This document shows positions 26,434 through 35,349 of a stretch of 41,247 nucleotides of DNA, piece by piece. How positions within the stretch are numbered: the stretch's first letter is position 1; each line of letters starts with the position of its first letter. The stretch spans positions 1 through 41,247 of the forward strand of contig JACRJV010000006.1 of assembly GCA_016215325.1 (NCBI GenBank), in the 5' to 3' direction. The notes below the pieces were generated by a model that saw only the letters and a list, made by a program, of their open reading frames with translations, was not told the origin of the DNA and searched no databases. Source of the DNA: Candidatus Uhrbacteria bacterium. GTDB taxonomy: Bacteria; Patescibacteriota; Patescibacteriia; JACRJV01. A program made the translations under genes and the position numbers.

Positions 26434-26721
26434 GTACTGCTTACCATCGTGGCACTTTGATAGTGGCTCAGCCTTATCGGTGCCACACTTGTAAGCAGTA
26501 CACCAGCTAGAACTCATCTCAGAGGTAATAGTATCAGCACGGTTATTTTTGAGATGAGTTCTAGTGATATCATCCCCCGAAAGGAGGTGCTACCAGGAGT
26601 TTGGTGGGATGATAGTGGACCCTGGCTTCACAGGGGTCTAGCGTAATTTCTCTCAGTGTGAGGGGGAGTACGTCAATAATGTGAAGGCGTAAAACGGCTC
26701 GGGGTGCGCTAAACTCCGAGC
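26434..26721 (+). ncRNA. Candidate structured RNA / long structured leader of the 339-aa gene
   Basis: Hairpins: GTACTGCTTAC/GTAAGCAGTAC with inner GTGGCAC/GTGCCAC; CTAGAACTCATCTCA/TGAGATGAGTTCTAG; TATCATCCC/GGGATGATA; GACCCTG/CAGGGGTC; GCTCGGGG/CTCCGAGC. Confidence 0.5.
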
Positions 26722-26769
26722 AACCAACAACCGTACGGTTTATTTCGATCGAAAGGAATAATTCATATC

Positions 26770-27789
26770 ATGGGTGCAAAGATCACCTCCACCAAGGCTC
26801 GAACGGTCACCACCGCGAGCCCGGAGAAATTCTCGGCGCTGCGCACGCAGTTGCTGTTCGGCGCGTCGACGATCACCGCCGAGATCAGCATGGGGCAGAC
26901 GCGCGTCATGAGCCTCGCGCTCGCCGCCAAGAACGGCGGCCCCGGCGAGGGCGTCGAACTCGAGGGCAAGATCGCCAAGATCACGCTCGAGAACTGCGAT
27001 GTCTACGGGCAGGCCCTGGCCGCTCTGGTCAAGGATCCGGAGTTGAGCCGTTTCGCGGCCATCACCTCCTTCGAGAGCGTCGGCGACACCGACGTGGTTC
27101 TGGCGGATGCGGGGCAGTTCCAGGTGCTTCTGAACGAGTTCGGGACCCCGCTCAGATTCGAGGAGGCAGCACTCGATCGGTTCAACGCCGCGATCGCGTC
27201 CAAGAACCGGACCAGCGACGTCTACATCGTCGTGGATCGGTCCGCCCTGGGGGCCTTCCTGCGCACGGGTAGCGAGAGGCTGCAGCCGGCGCTGCTGCGC
27301 AACAACACGCAGGCGCAGGTCGTGCGCTGCTCGCCCGAGGGTAGCCACGTGGCCACGATCCTCGTGGATCGCGTGCTCGTGACCGAGAGGGCCAACGCCA
27401 CGCGCGGCGAGGGCCACAACTGGTACGAGAAGACGTTCCCGTTCGGAGCGTTGGATTTCGTCACCCCTTTGGCCGAGGACGGGTTCATGACGGCGACCTA
27501 CGAGCGCGAGGGCGCGCTCTACGGGCGCCGGTTCACCCCCTTCACGATGAGCGACGAGCTCCTCGTCGTCGGCAGTGAGTTCCGCACGACCGGCCGGATT
27601 CTGCGCGATGACCCGAACACGGCCCTCCTGGTACAGCTCGCCCCCAAGGCCAGCAACCAGGTGGCCCGTGCGGTTCTGTGGGCGGCCGAATACGCCCGTA
27701 GCCAGGACGAGGGTCAGCGCGAGTTCACGACCCGCGCGGACGCCGAGGACGCGGCCGAGGCGACGGCGCCGGAAGACGACGACCAGTGA
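26770..27789 (+). CDS. Hypothetical protein, GC-rich orphan with acidic C-terminus
   Basis: 339-aa ORF with strong GC bias; GAAAGGA upstream; hairpin terminator GGCGGCCGG...CCGGCCGC downstream. Confidence 0.75.
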   Translation: MGAKITSTKARTVTTASPEKFSALRTQLLFGASTITAEISMGQTRVMSLALAAKNGGPGEGVELEGKIAKITLENCDVYGQALAALVKDPELSRFAAITSFESVGDTDVVLADAGQFQVLLNEFGTPLRFEEAALDRFNAAIASKNRTSDVYIVVDRSALGAFLRTGSERLQPALLRNNTQAQVVRCSPEGSHVATILVDRVLVTERANATRGEGHNWYEKTFPFGALDFVTPLAEDGFMTATYEREGALYGRRFTPFTMSDELLVVGSEFRTTGRILRDDPNTALLVQLAPKASNQVARAVLWAAEYARSQDEGQREFTTRADAEDAAEATAPEDDDQ

Positions 27790-27982
27790 CCCCGACGGGT
27801 TCGCTCAAGCGCTCACGCGCTGAACGCGACCCGCAGCGGTCTTTTCAGTAACATCGGCGGCCGGCTCCCTCACAGGATCCGGCCGCTGCTTCTTTTACCC
27901 GCTTCTCTCTCTTTACAATCCTCTTTATTTTCGCTATGATCCTTTATACTTCTCGTCATTAGAAATTAGGAATTTCTTGATT

Positions 27983-28228
27983 ATGCCGACACAACGATCT
28001 GCTTATAAGGAATTACGCAAAACTAAGAAGCGCACTGTGGCCAATGCCCACGTACAGGCGTTGTTAAAGCGCGATCTTAAAGCCGCTCGCCGGGCAGTGG
28101 CGGCCAAGGCCGCCGAGGCTGGAGCATTAGTGAATACGGCTCGAAAGACGCTCGCAAAGGCTGCGCAACGCGGCGTGATCCACGCCAACAAAGCCGCGCG
28201 GTTGACGAGCCGGTTGGAGAGCAAGTAA
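27983..28228 (+). CDS. rpsT: 30S ribosomal protein S20
   Basis: MPTQRSAYKELRKTKKRTVANAHVQALLKRDLKAARRAVA...GVIHANKAARLTSRL. Confidence 0.88.
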   Translation: MPTQRSAYKELRKTKKRTVANAHVQALLKRDLKAARRAVAAKAAEAGALVNTARKTLAKAAQRGVIHANKAARLTSRLESK

Positions 28229-28237
28229 TTCTGCAAG

Positions 28238-28273
28238 AATAAAAAAATCGGCCAGAATGACCGATTTTTTTAT
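28238..28273. terminator. Bidirectional terminator between rpsT and holA
   Basis: AAAAAATCGG-ccagaatga-CCGATTTTTTT. Confidence 0.85.
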
Positions 28274-29256
28274 AGCGCAAATCCGATTCGAGTGAGAAGT
28301 GTTTCTGCTGGGATGATGGATGACGATTTCATGGTCGCCTCACACCAGAATACCATTTTTGCGACTGCATCCAATTGTTTGGTTGACCATCGACGGGCTT
28401 GGCCCGTTATTTTTTTTACGACGAATGGATGCGTGGTGGAAGGGATCGTGTTGGAGGCAGATTGCATCAACAGGGCGACCGTTCTTTGCAGCGCAGTGAG
28501 GATCACCAATGGATGAACGCCGGCGGTTAATTTTTGTGTGAGCTCCTTGAGGAATAACTTCCGATCCATTGTCCCCAGCGCATCTTGCAGCGTAAACAAC
28601 GCGTCATCACTGGCAACCGTGCTCCATCGGTGGACGTCATCTTTGGTCAGCATTGTAGACTCACGCGGGCAATGGGCCAACGTCTCAATTAAATTTGCCG
28701 CTGCCCACGTGTCGATGGGCAGTTGCGAGAGCAGTTCCAGCGCAGAACGATCAAATGTGAGCCCATGTTTTGCCGCCAGCGTAGTCGCAAAACGGACGAG
28801 GTCGTTTTGATTATTGACCCAACATTCAATCTTCATTGCTTGCGCAGGCAGGGGGAATGCGCCGGCAGGAGCCTTTTTCGACGCGGTCGTTTTTCGAGCC
28901 GTTGATTTTTTTGTCGGCGCTCCAGCTTCTTGTGGTTCGACCAACACGACAATTGGGGAATCTGGCGTTGTGCTCGTGGCAGTATCCTCCAGATCTTGCC
29001 ACTCTTGAGCAAGTGTTGGTTGTTTTTGGATAGCGTTCCAGCATTGCTTGAGAACGATAAGGCGTCGTTTGGCAAGGAAGGGGACGGTACTTAACTCTCG
29101 TTTGAGCACGCCCGCGTCGAAATCGTCCGCCGTAAGGCTCGCACTATTTAAATTGGATCCGTCCACTTCCCTAACAAATTTTTGCCGGATTTCTTTAAGT
29201 TTTTGTGCGATGGTGTAAGTGTCGTTGCCGGTCAGTATAATTAGCATAATCTTCAA
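28270..29256 (-). CDS. holA: DNA polymerase III delta subunit
   Basis: ILTGNDTYTIAQKLKEIRQKFV; RELSTVPFLAKRRLIVLKQ; AANLIETLAHC. Confidence 0.8.
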   Translation of the reverse strand: MKIMLIILTGNDTYTIAQKLKEIRQKFVREVDGSNLNSASLTADDFDAGVLKRELSTVPFLAKRRLIVLKQCWNAIQKQPTLAQEWQDLEDTATSTTPDSPIVVLVEPQEAGAPTKKSTARKTTASKKAPAGAFPLPAQAMKIECWVNNQNDLVRFATTLAAKHGLTFDRSALELLSQLPIDTWAAANLIETLAHCPRESTMLTKDDVHRWSTVASDDALFTLQDALGTMDRKLFLKELTQKLTAGVHPLVILTALQRTVALLMQSASNTIPSTTHPFVVKKITGQARRWSTKQLDAVAKMVFWCEATMKSSSIIPAETLLTRIGFAL

Positions 29257-29328
29257 TTTTCAGTTCTCAATTTTCATTGAATTTCCAATCGATTAATTGG
29301 TCATTTATTGAAAATTGATAATTGCAAA

Positions 29329-32070
29329 TTACGCCACTTGCAGTGGCGTCATGCTCCCCCACCGTGCGCCGACTTTGGCATGGGCCACAATCGGAACATT
29401 GAGCGTCATGACGCTTTCCATGGTGTGCGCCGCTTTTTTCGCTACAGTATCGACTTCATCGGCGGCGACTTCGAACACCAGTTCGTCGTGGACTTGCAAC
29501 AGCATGCGAGCGGTTGGCGACCAATTTGTTAATTGTTTATCGATCGCGATCATGGCGAGCTTCATGATATCCGCAGCGGTCCCTTGGATCGGCATATTCG
29601 CGGCTACGCGCTCTGCTTGGGCGCGCACTTGTGCCATGCCGGAATGGATGTCGGGGAGATGCCGCTTTCGGCCAAAGAGTGTCTGCACGTATCCGTGTTC
29701 GCGGGCAAACTGCTTTGAGCCTTCCATAAAGGCGTGGACCGCGGCATAGACGGTGAAATAGCGGTCGATAAAATCTTTGGCTTGGGCACGTGTCATTCCC
29801 GTGGTTTGGGCGAGTCCGGTTGAGCCCAGGCCATAGAGGACTCCAAAATTCACCGTCTTGGCTGTACGCCGCATCTCGGTGCTCACCTCTTGAATAGGCA
29901 CGCCAAAGACTTCGGCTGCGGTGCGCGCGTGGATGTCTTCGCCGCTGTTAAACGATGCTATCATTTTTTCGTCTTTCGATAAGGACGCGACAACGCGCAA
30001 TTCGATTTGATTGTAATCTAATGAGAGTAGACGGAGTCCGCGGCCGCACACGAACGCATTGCGCACTTCGTTGCCCAATTCAGTGCGGATCGGAATGTTC
30101 TGGAGATTGGGATCCGAGGATGAGAGCCGGCCGGTTGCCGCGACCGTTTGGTTAAATGTGGTATAGATCCGGCCGGTTTTTGGATGGATAAGATGGGGCA
30201 ACGCCTCGACGTATGTATTGAGCAACTTTGTGAGTTCGCGATATTCCCCGAGCTTAGGAATAATCGGATGCGCGTCCTGCAATTTTTCCAGCTCTTCGGC
30301 CGCTGTTGAGAGGCCGGTTTTTGTTTTGCTGATCCCTTTGGTTGGCAGCTGGAGGCGTTCGAACAGAATGTGGCGGAGCTGTTGGGTGGAATTGATGTTA
30401 AATGGTTCGCCCGCAAAGTTTGTAATTTCCGTTTCCAACGTCTTGATGGTGCGCGTGAGTTTTGTTTTGAGCTTCGTAAGCTCCTCGGGATCAACCGCGA
30501 TGCCAGCGCGTTCCATCCGTGCCAGCACCGGGATGAGGGGGAGCTCGATTGTTTCAAATACCGTAGTGAGTTTGTCTTCGCGAATTTTTACATCCAGCAG
30601 CCGCGACAGTTCTGCAATCGCGATATTACGCCCCACTGTTTCGGCAATATCATCCGTGGGCTTTTGCAGGAGTTGCTGTTGTGTGCTGGTCACGCCGGGG
30701 ATTTCCTTCTTGAGTTCGCTAAAGACCAAATTGGAAAGGCTATGCGCACGCGACCCGGGGCTTAAGAGATACGATGCAATCATCGTGTCCATTCCGGCCC
30801 GCATGTCAGGTAGCCCCCAGTCCATAAGTTTTTTGAACTCCTGTTTAAGATCGTGCCCGATCCATTGGATGGCGCCGTTAAGCGTGAGCAGGGTTTTAAG
30901 TATCGCCGCATCGCCCTGTATGAACTCTGGGTAGTAGGCATGTCGTGACTGCGCGGTCATGACAAACCCTGCCGTGTTGTTCACAAATGAAATAACGCAC
31001 GAACCGTGCCCAACGACGGTGTTTAAAAATGCAGTCGATTCATCCGCTGACGAAATCTTAACCCACGATTGTTTGTCGGAGGGTGTTACTTCTGTCACTG
31101 ATTTTTTGGGGTTGGCGGGCGTGGGTGCTTGTTCTTGGGCGCCTGGAATTTTTTTAACGAGCGATTCAAACTCATACCGTTGGAAAAGCTCCATCACCCG
31201 AGGCCGGTCCATAGCACCCCACTGGCACTGTTCGAGTGAATAATCGATTGCAACATTGCGGTCGATCCTCACGAGTGTCCGGTTGAGTTCGAGGTCGGTG
31301 TCGGGTGATTGGAGTTTTGCAGCGACGGCAGGCGAAATAGTGGAGGAAGGTTTTGAAAGTTCCTTGAGGATCCCCTCGATCGACTCGTACCGTTGGAGCA
31401 ATTCTGTTGCTGTCTTCTCTCCGATCCCTTTAACGCCAGGGATGTTGTCAGAAGGGTCCCCGCGCAATGCCTTGTAGTCAATGAGTTGCTCTGGAGCAAG
31501 GCCATAACGAGCCGTGACGCCATTGATATCATAAAGAGTTGTTTCGGAAACGCCTTTTTTGAAGCAGAGTACGTTGACCGAATGGTTGACGAGCTGCATC
31601 GTATCCATGTCGCCGGTGAGGATGATCACGTGGGTCGGGGTTTCACGCGTAGATTCCGTTGTTGCAATAGTGCCGATAATATCGTCCGCTTCGTAGCCTT
31701 CATGTTCCAATACACAGATGCCAAGTGCTGTCAGTATCTCTTTGAGTTTGGGGAATTGCTCGTATAATTCATCCGCTTGTTTCACCCGTTGCGCTTTGTA
31801 TTGCTCAAAGATTTTATGGCGAAATGTCGGGCCCTTCCGGTCAAACGCTGCGATAATGGAATCGGGATGCACTTGCGGGATCACTTTAAAGAGCATGAGC
31901 AAGAATCCGTACATGGCATTGACCACTTCGCCCTGTTTGGTCGTGAGCGGCGGCAGGGCGTGCCAAGCGCGGTGGAGGAGCGCGTTGGCGTCGATTAGTA
32001 ATAATTTTTTGGATTGTAGGGCCATATTGAATATTAACGGGAACCTAGGTGTTATAGACGTTTCTTCCAT
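29329..32070 (-). CDS. polA: DNA polymerase I
   Basis: 5'-nuclease LLLIDANALLHRAWHALPP; pol motifs SLDYNQIELRV, RRTAKTVNFGVLYGLG, LLQVHDELVFEV. Confidence 0.96.
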   Translation of the reverse strand: MEETSITPRFPLIFNMALQSKKLLLIDANALLHRAWHALPPLTTKQGEVVNAMYGFLLMLFKVIPQVHPDSIIAAFDRKGPTFRHKIFEQYKAQRVKQADELYEQFPKLKEILTALGICVLEHEGYEADDIIGTIATTESTRETPTHVIILTGDMDTMQLVNHSVNVLCFKKGVSETTLYDINGVTARYGLAPEQLIDYKALRGDPSDNIPGVKGIGEKTATELLQRYESIEGILKELSKPSSTISPAVAAKLQSPDTDLELNRTLVRIDRNVAIDYSLEQCQWGAMDRPRVMELFQRYEFESLVKKIPGAQEQAPTPANPKKSVTEVTPSDKQSWVKISSADESTAFLNTVVGHGSCVISFVNNTAGFVMTAQSRHAYYPEFIQGDAAILKTLLTLNGAIQWIGHDLKQEFKKLMDWGLPDMRAGMDTMIASYLLSPGSRAHSLSNLVFSELKKEIPGVTSTQQQLLQKPTDDIAETVGRNIAIAELSRLLDVKIREDKLTTVFETIELPLIPVLARMERAGIAVDPEELTKLKTKLTRTIKTLETEITNFAGEPFNINSTQQLRHILFERLQLPTKGISKTKTGLSTAAEELEKLQDAHPIIPKLGEYRELTKLLNTYVEALPHLIHPKTGRIYTTFNQTVAATGRLSSSDPNLQNIPIRTELGNEVRNAFVCGRGLRLLSLDYNQIELRVVASLSKDEKMIASFNSGEDIHARTAAEVFGVPIQEVSTEMRRTAKTVNFGVLYGLGSTGLAQTTGMTRAQAKDFIDRYFTVYAAVHAFMEGSKQFAREHGYVQTLFGRKRHLPDIHSGMAQVRAQAERVAANMPIQGTAADIMKLAMIAIDKQLTNWSPTARMLLQVHDELVFEVAADEVDTVAKKAAHTMESVMTLNVPIVAHAKVGARWGSMTPLQVA

Positions 32071-32120
32071 TTTCTATTCTCTATGTTCCATTACTAATCT
32101 CTCATTTCCAATAACCAGTT

Positions 32121-32810
32121 TCACTTCAGGCGTTGTTCCCAGTTCTCCGTTGTTATCATATCCAGTTCCATCGCATCCTTCAATCGATAGGGGCCGATCG
32201 CGGTGCGTTGGAGCTCTTGGCAATAGGCGCCGCATCCGAGCGCATTGCCAATGTCTTCGGAGAGCGTGCGGATGTAGGTACCGCTGCTGCAGGCAATATC
32301 AATCGTGAGCAGTGGAGGAGTATACGACACGAGTGCGAGATTTGAGATAGAGATAGAGACGGGCCGCCGTTCGATCGTTTTGCCGCGTCGGGCGAGCTCG
32401 TAGAGTTTTTTGCCACCCACCTTTTTGGCAGAATGCATGGGCGGGACTTGAGAAATATCCCCAGTAAATCGTTTCAACACCTCTTGTATGATGTTCTCTG
32501 TTGGTGAGTACTGTGAGGGTCCCAAATTAGAAATTATTGTGCCGGTCTTATCGCCCGTATCTGACGTTGCTCCCAAATACAAAGTTGCTCGGTACTGCTT
32601 GTCCATCTTCAGGAAACGGTCAATCTCCCGCGTTGCTTCACGGCCGATTCCAACAATCAGCAGCCCGGTCGCAAACGGATCCAATGTTCCGCTGTGGCCG
32701 ATCCTCTGGACTCCGGTCACACGTCGGAGTTGGTCGATCACATCGTGCGATGTAATGCCCGCGGGCTTTTCGATGAGGAGAAATCCTGAGGGGATTGATT
32801 GACTTAGCAC
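32121..32810 (-). CDS. truB: tRNA pseudouridine(55) synthase
   Basis: GFLLIEKPAGITSHDVIDQLRR...GHSGTLDPFATGLLIVGIGREATRE. Confidence 0.95.
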   Translation of the reverse strand: MLSQSIPSGFLLIEKPAGITSHDVIDQLRRVTGVQRIGHSGTLDPFATGLLIVGIGREATREIDRFLKMDKQYRATLYLGATSDTGDKTGTIISNLGPSQYSPTENIIQEVLKRFTGDISQVPPMHSAKKVGGKKLYELARRGKTIERRPVSISISNLALVSYTPPLLTIDIACSSGTYIRTLSEDIGNALGCGAYCQELQRTAIGPYRLKDAMELDMITTENWEQRLK

Positions 32811-32888
32811 AGTTTTTATTGTATAATTTTTTTACTCAATATCCTTCATTTATTTAGTATTCGCGGTATTCGCATCCCTGACTAGCTG

Positions 32889-34913
32889 ATGAGGATGGAT
32901 GGTATTCGCATTATCCTTATGAATATTACCGAACTTGCCCGACGATTACGCGTTTCTCCCACAGTCCTTTTTGATTTGCTGCCTAAAATGGGGTTTGATA
33001 TTGGTAAACGCGCAATCAAGGTTGATCCGCGTACCGCCCAGCGTATCATACGCGAATGGAAAATTAAAATCGCGGAGCTCCAGCGTCAACAAGAGATTGA
33101 GAAACGCATGGCAGAAAAGGAAGAACGGCGGCAAAAGCAGACGGAAGCCATCCATCTCCCGCCGGTCATTGCGGTACGCGATTTTGCCGTTAAACTCAAT
33201 TTGCCGGTGACGGCTATTATCAAAGAACTCATGACACAAGGGGTATTGGCAACGGTGAACGAAATGATTGATTTCGAGACCGCCTCCATCATTGCACAGG
33301 ATCTTGGATTCCAAACCGTTGCCGAGGATCATGCACCTTCCGTTGAGAAAGAGTTGGAACAGGCCCGGGCGGCAAAACCCAGCCTTCCGGAAATCAACGC
33401 CAATGACCCTGTACGGCCGCCGGTGGTGGTGGTGATGGGCCATATTGACCATGGGAAGACGAAGCTCCTTGATGCGATCCGTAAGACGCAAGTTGTGGAG
33501 CAAGAACATGGTGGAATTACGCAGCATATTGGCGCGTATCAAATTACGGTCAATAATCGCAAGATCACCTTTATTGATACGCCGGGACACGAGGCGTTTA
33601 TGAGCATGCGCGCTCGCGGCGCGCGTGTTGCCGATATTGCTATCCTCGTTGTTGCGGCAGACGATGGGGTCAAGCCGCAAACATTGGAAACAATCCAGAT
33701 TATTCGCGGGGCGGAACTGCCCATGATTGTCGCGATCAATAAAATCGATAAACCAGAAGCTAATATTGATAAAACAAAGTCACAATTAGCTGACCATAAT
33801 GTTATCGGAGAACAGTGGGGCGGCGCAGTGCCCATGGTCCCGATCTCTGCCAAGGAAGGGAAGGGCATCAAAGAGTTGCTGGAGGTGATTCTGCTCGTCG
33901 CGGATGTAAACCCTGACCGACTACGCGCAGCGGCAGAAGGCACGGCCCACGCGGCCGTGATCGAATCGCGAGTTGATAAACGCGAAGGAGTGGTGGCGAC
34001 AGTCCTGGTACAACAGGGGACGCTCAAGCGCAACGATCCCTTATCCGTCGGAGGAGTTGGGTATGGGCACGTGCGGATCCTGCGGGACGAACATGGACGA
34101 CCGATCGAAGAAGCAACCCCGAGTACTCCCGCGAGAGTCCTTGGGTTTAAAGTTGCTCCCGCGGTGGGGGACATTGTTGATGCGGTTGAATCGGAAGAGA
34201 TGGTTCGCAAAACTGCGGCTTCGGGAAATCGCTCGCAACAACTCTTAAATGCGTTGTCGCGGGTCAACGTGAGACCAGAAGACGACTCCAAGAAACATCG
34301 CATTCCCCTGATCATCAAAGCAGATGTACTCGGTTCGCTGGAGGCGGTTCTATCAGAGCTCCAAAAAATCGAACACCCCGAGGTGGGCGTAACTGTTATT
34401 CATAAAGGGCTTGGGGCAATCTCTGACGCCGATGTTGCGAGGGCGGTGGACACGAACGCAATACTGCTCGGCTTCAATGTGATGACGTTGCCGACGGCAG
34501 CGAATTTTGCACATGAAAAAAATGTCGATATGCGTTCGTTTACCGTTATCTACCATTTGCTCGATAGCATCAAACAAGATTTAGAAAAGATTCTTACGCC
34601 CGAAATTCGGAAAATTCCATTGGGACGCATCCAAGTGGTGCGTATCTTTAGTGCCGCAGGCCGAATGACAACGGCCGGGACACGCGTACTGGAAGGGCGG
34701 ATGCTCCCCAAAGATGTGGTGGATGTGGAGCGCGCCAGCGTGGCGATTGGTCGAGCAACAGTCGTTGAGATCCGCAGTGGCAAAGAGACCGTGAACAAAG
34801 TCGAATCCGGGCAAGAGTGCGGTATGCGTTTAAATAGCCGCGATCCGATAAAAGAAAACGATGTGCTTGTCCCTTTCCGAGAAGAGAAAATTACACGCAC
34901 CTTGGAAGGATAA
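32889..34913 (+). CDS. infB: Translation initiation factor IF-2 (likely start MNITELARRL)
   Basis: VVVMGHIDHGKTKLLDAIR, DTPGHEAF, NKIDK; IF-2 domains III/IV. Confidence 0.96.
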   Translation: MRMDGIRIILMNITELARRLRVSPTVLFDLLPKMGFDIGKRAIKVDPRTAQRIIREWKIKIAELQRQQEIEKRMAEKEERRQKQTEAIHLPPVIAVRDFAVKLNLPVTAIIKELMTQGVLATVNEMIDFETASIIAQDLGFQTVAEDHAPSVEKELEQARAAKPSLPEINANDPVRPPVVVVMGHIDHGKTKLLDAIRKTQVVEQEHGGITQHIGAYQITVNNRKITFIDTPGHEAFMSMRARGARVADIAILVVAADDGVKPQTLETIQIIRGAELPMIVAINKIDKPEANIDKTKSQLADHNVIGEQWGGAVPMVPISAKEGKGIKELLEVILLVADVNPDRLRAAAEGTAHAAVIESRVDKREGVVATVLVQQGTLKRNDPLSVGGVGYGHVRILRDEHGRPIEEATPSTPARVLGFKVAPAVGDIVDAVESEEMVRKTAASGNRSQQLLNALSRVNVRPEDDSKKHRIPLIIKADVLGSLEAVLSELQKIEHPEVGVTVIHKGLGAISDADVARAVDTNAILLGFNVMTLPTAANFAHEKNVDMRSFTVIYHLLDSIKQDLEKILTPEIRKIPLGRIQVVRIFSAAGRMTTAGTRVLEGRMLPKDVVDVERASVAIGRATVVEIRSGKETVNKVESGQECGMRLNSRDPIKENDVLVPFREEKITRTLEG

Positions 34914-34916
34914 GAT

Positions 34917-35282
34917 ATGTACCGCAAACAGCGCGTTGAGTCACTGCTTCGGGAAGAGCTCAACTACTTGCTCAAAAAGGAAGCAGAATTCCCGTTGGGT
35001 GCAATGGTCACCGTAATGCGCGTAGAGCTCACGAATGATGGAGAGCAAGCCGTCGTGTGGGTGAGTATATTCCCAAAGAAATTTGAGGTATCGATTCAAA
35101 AACAGCTCGGGCGGATGACTCCGATGTTCGGCGGGATGCTGGTGAAACGACTGCGGATGCAGTATGTGCCCAAGATTCATTTTCGCCTTGACAACAGTAA
35201 TGAAACCGCGGACGAAATAACACGGCTGCTTGATGCGCTGCCCCCTGAGGAGCGAGAAGGGGCTGTGCACAATGACAGTTGA
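34917..35282 (+). CDS. rbfA: Ribosome-binding factor A
   Basis: RVESLLREELNYLLKKEAEFPLGAMVTVMRVELTNDGEQAVVWVSIFP; follows infB. Confidence 0.88.
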   Translation: MYRKQRVESLLREELNYLLKKEAEFPLGAMVTVMRVELTNDGEQAVVWVSIFPKKFEVSIQKQLGRMTPMFGGMLVKRLRMQYVPKIHFRLDNSNETADEITRLLDALPPEEREGAVHNDS

Positions 35283-35307
35283 TTTTTTTATGAAAAAATG
35301 ATATAAT
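35279..35307 (+). promoter_or_regulatory. Promoter for the YCF48-repeat gene
   Basis: TTGATT (35279-35284), 17-nt spacer, TATAAT (35302-35307). Confidence 0.55.
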
Positions 35308-35349
35308 AGTATCATCAAAAATAAAAAGTAAGACAAAAATAGCAACGAT

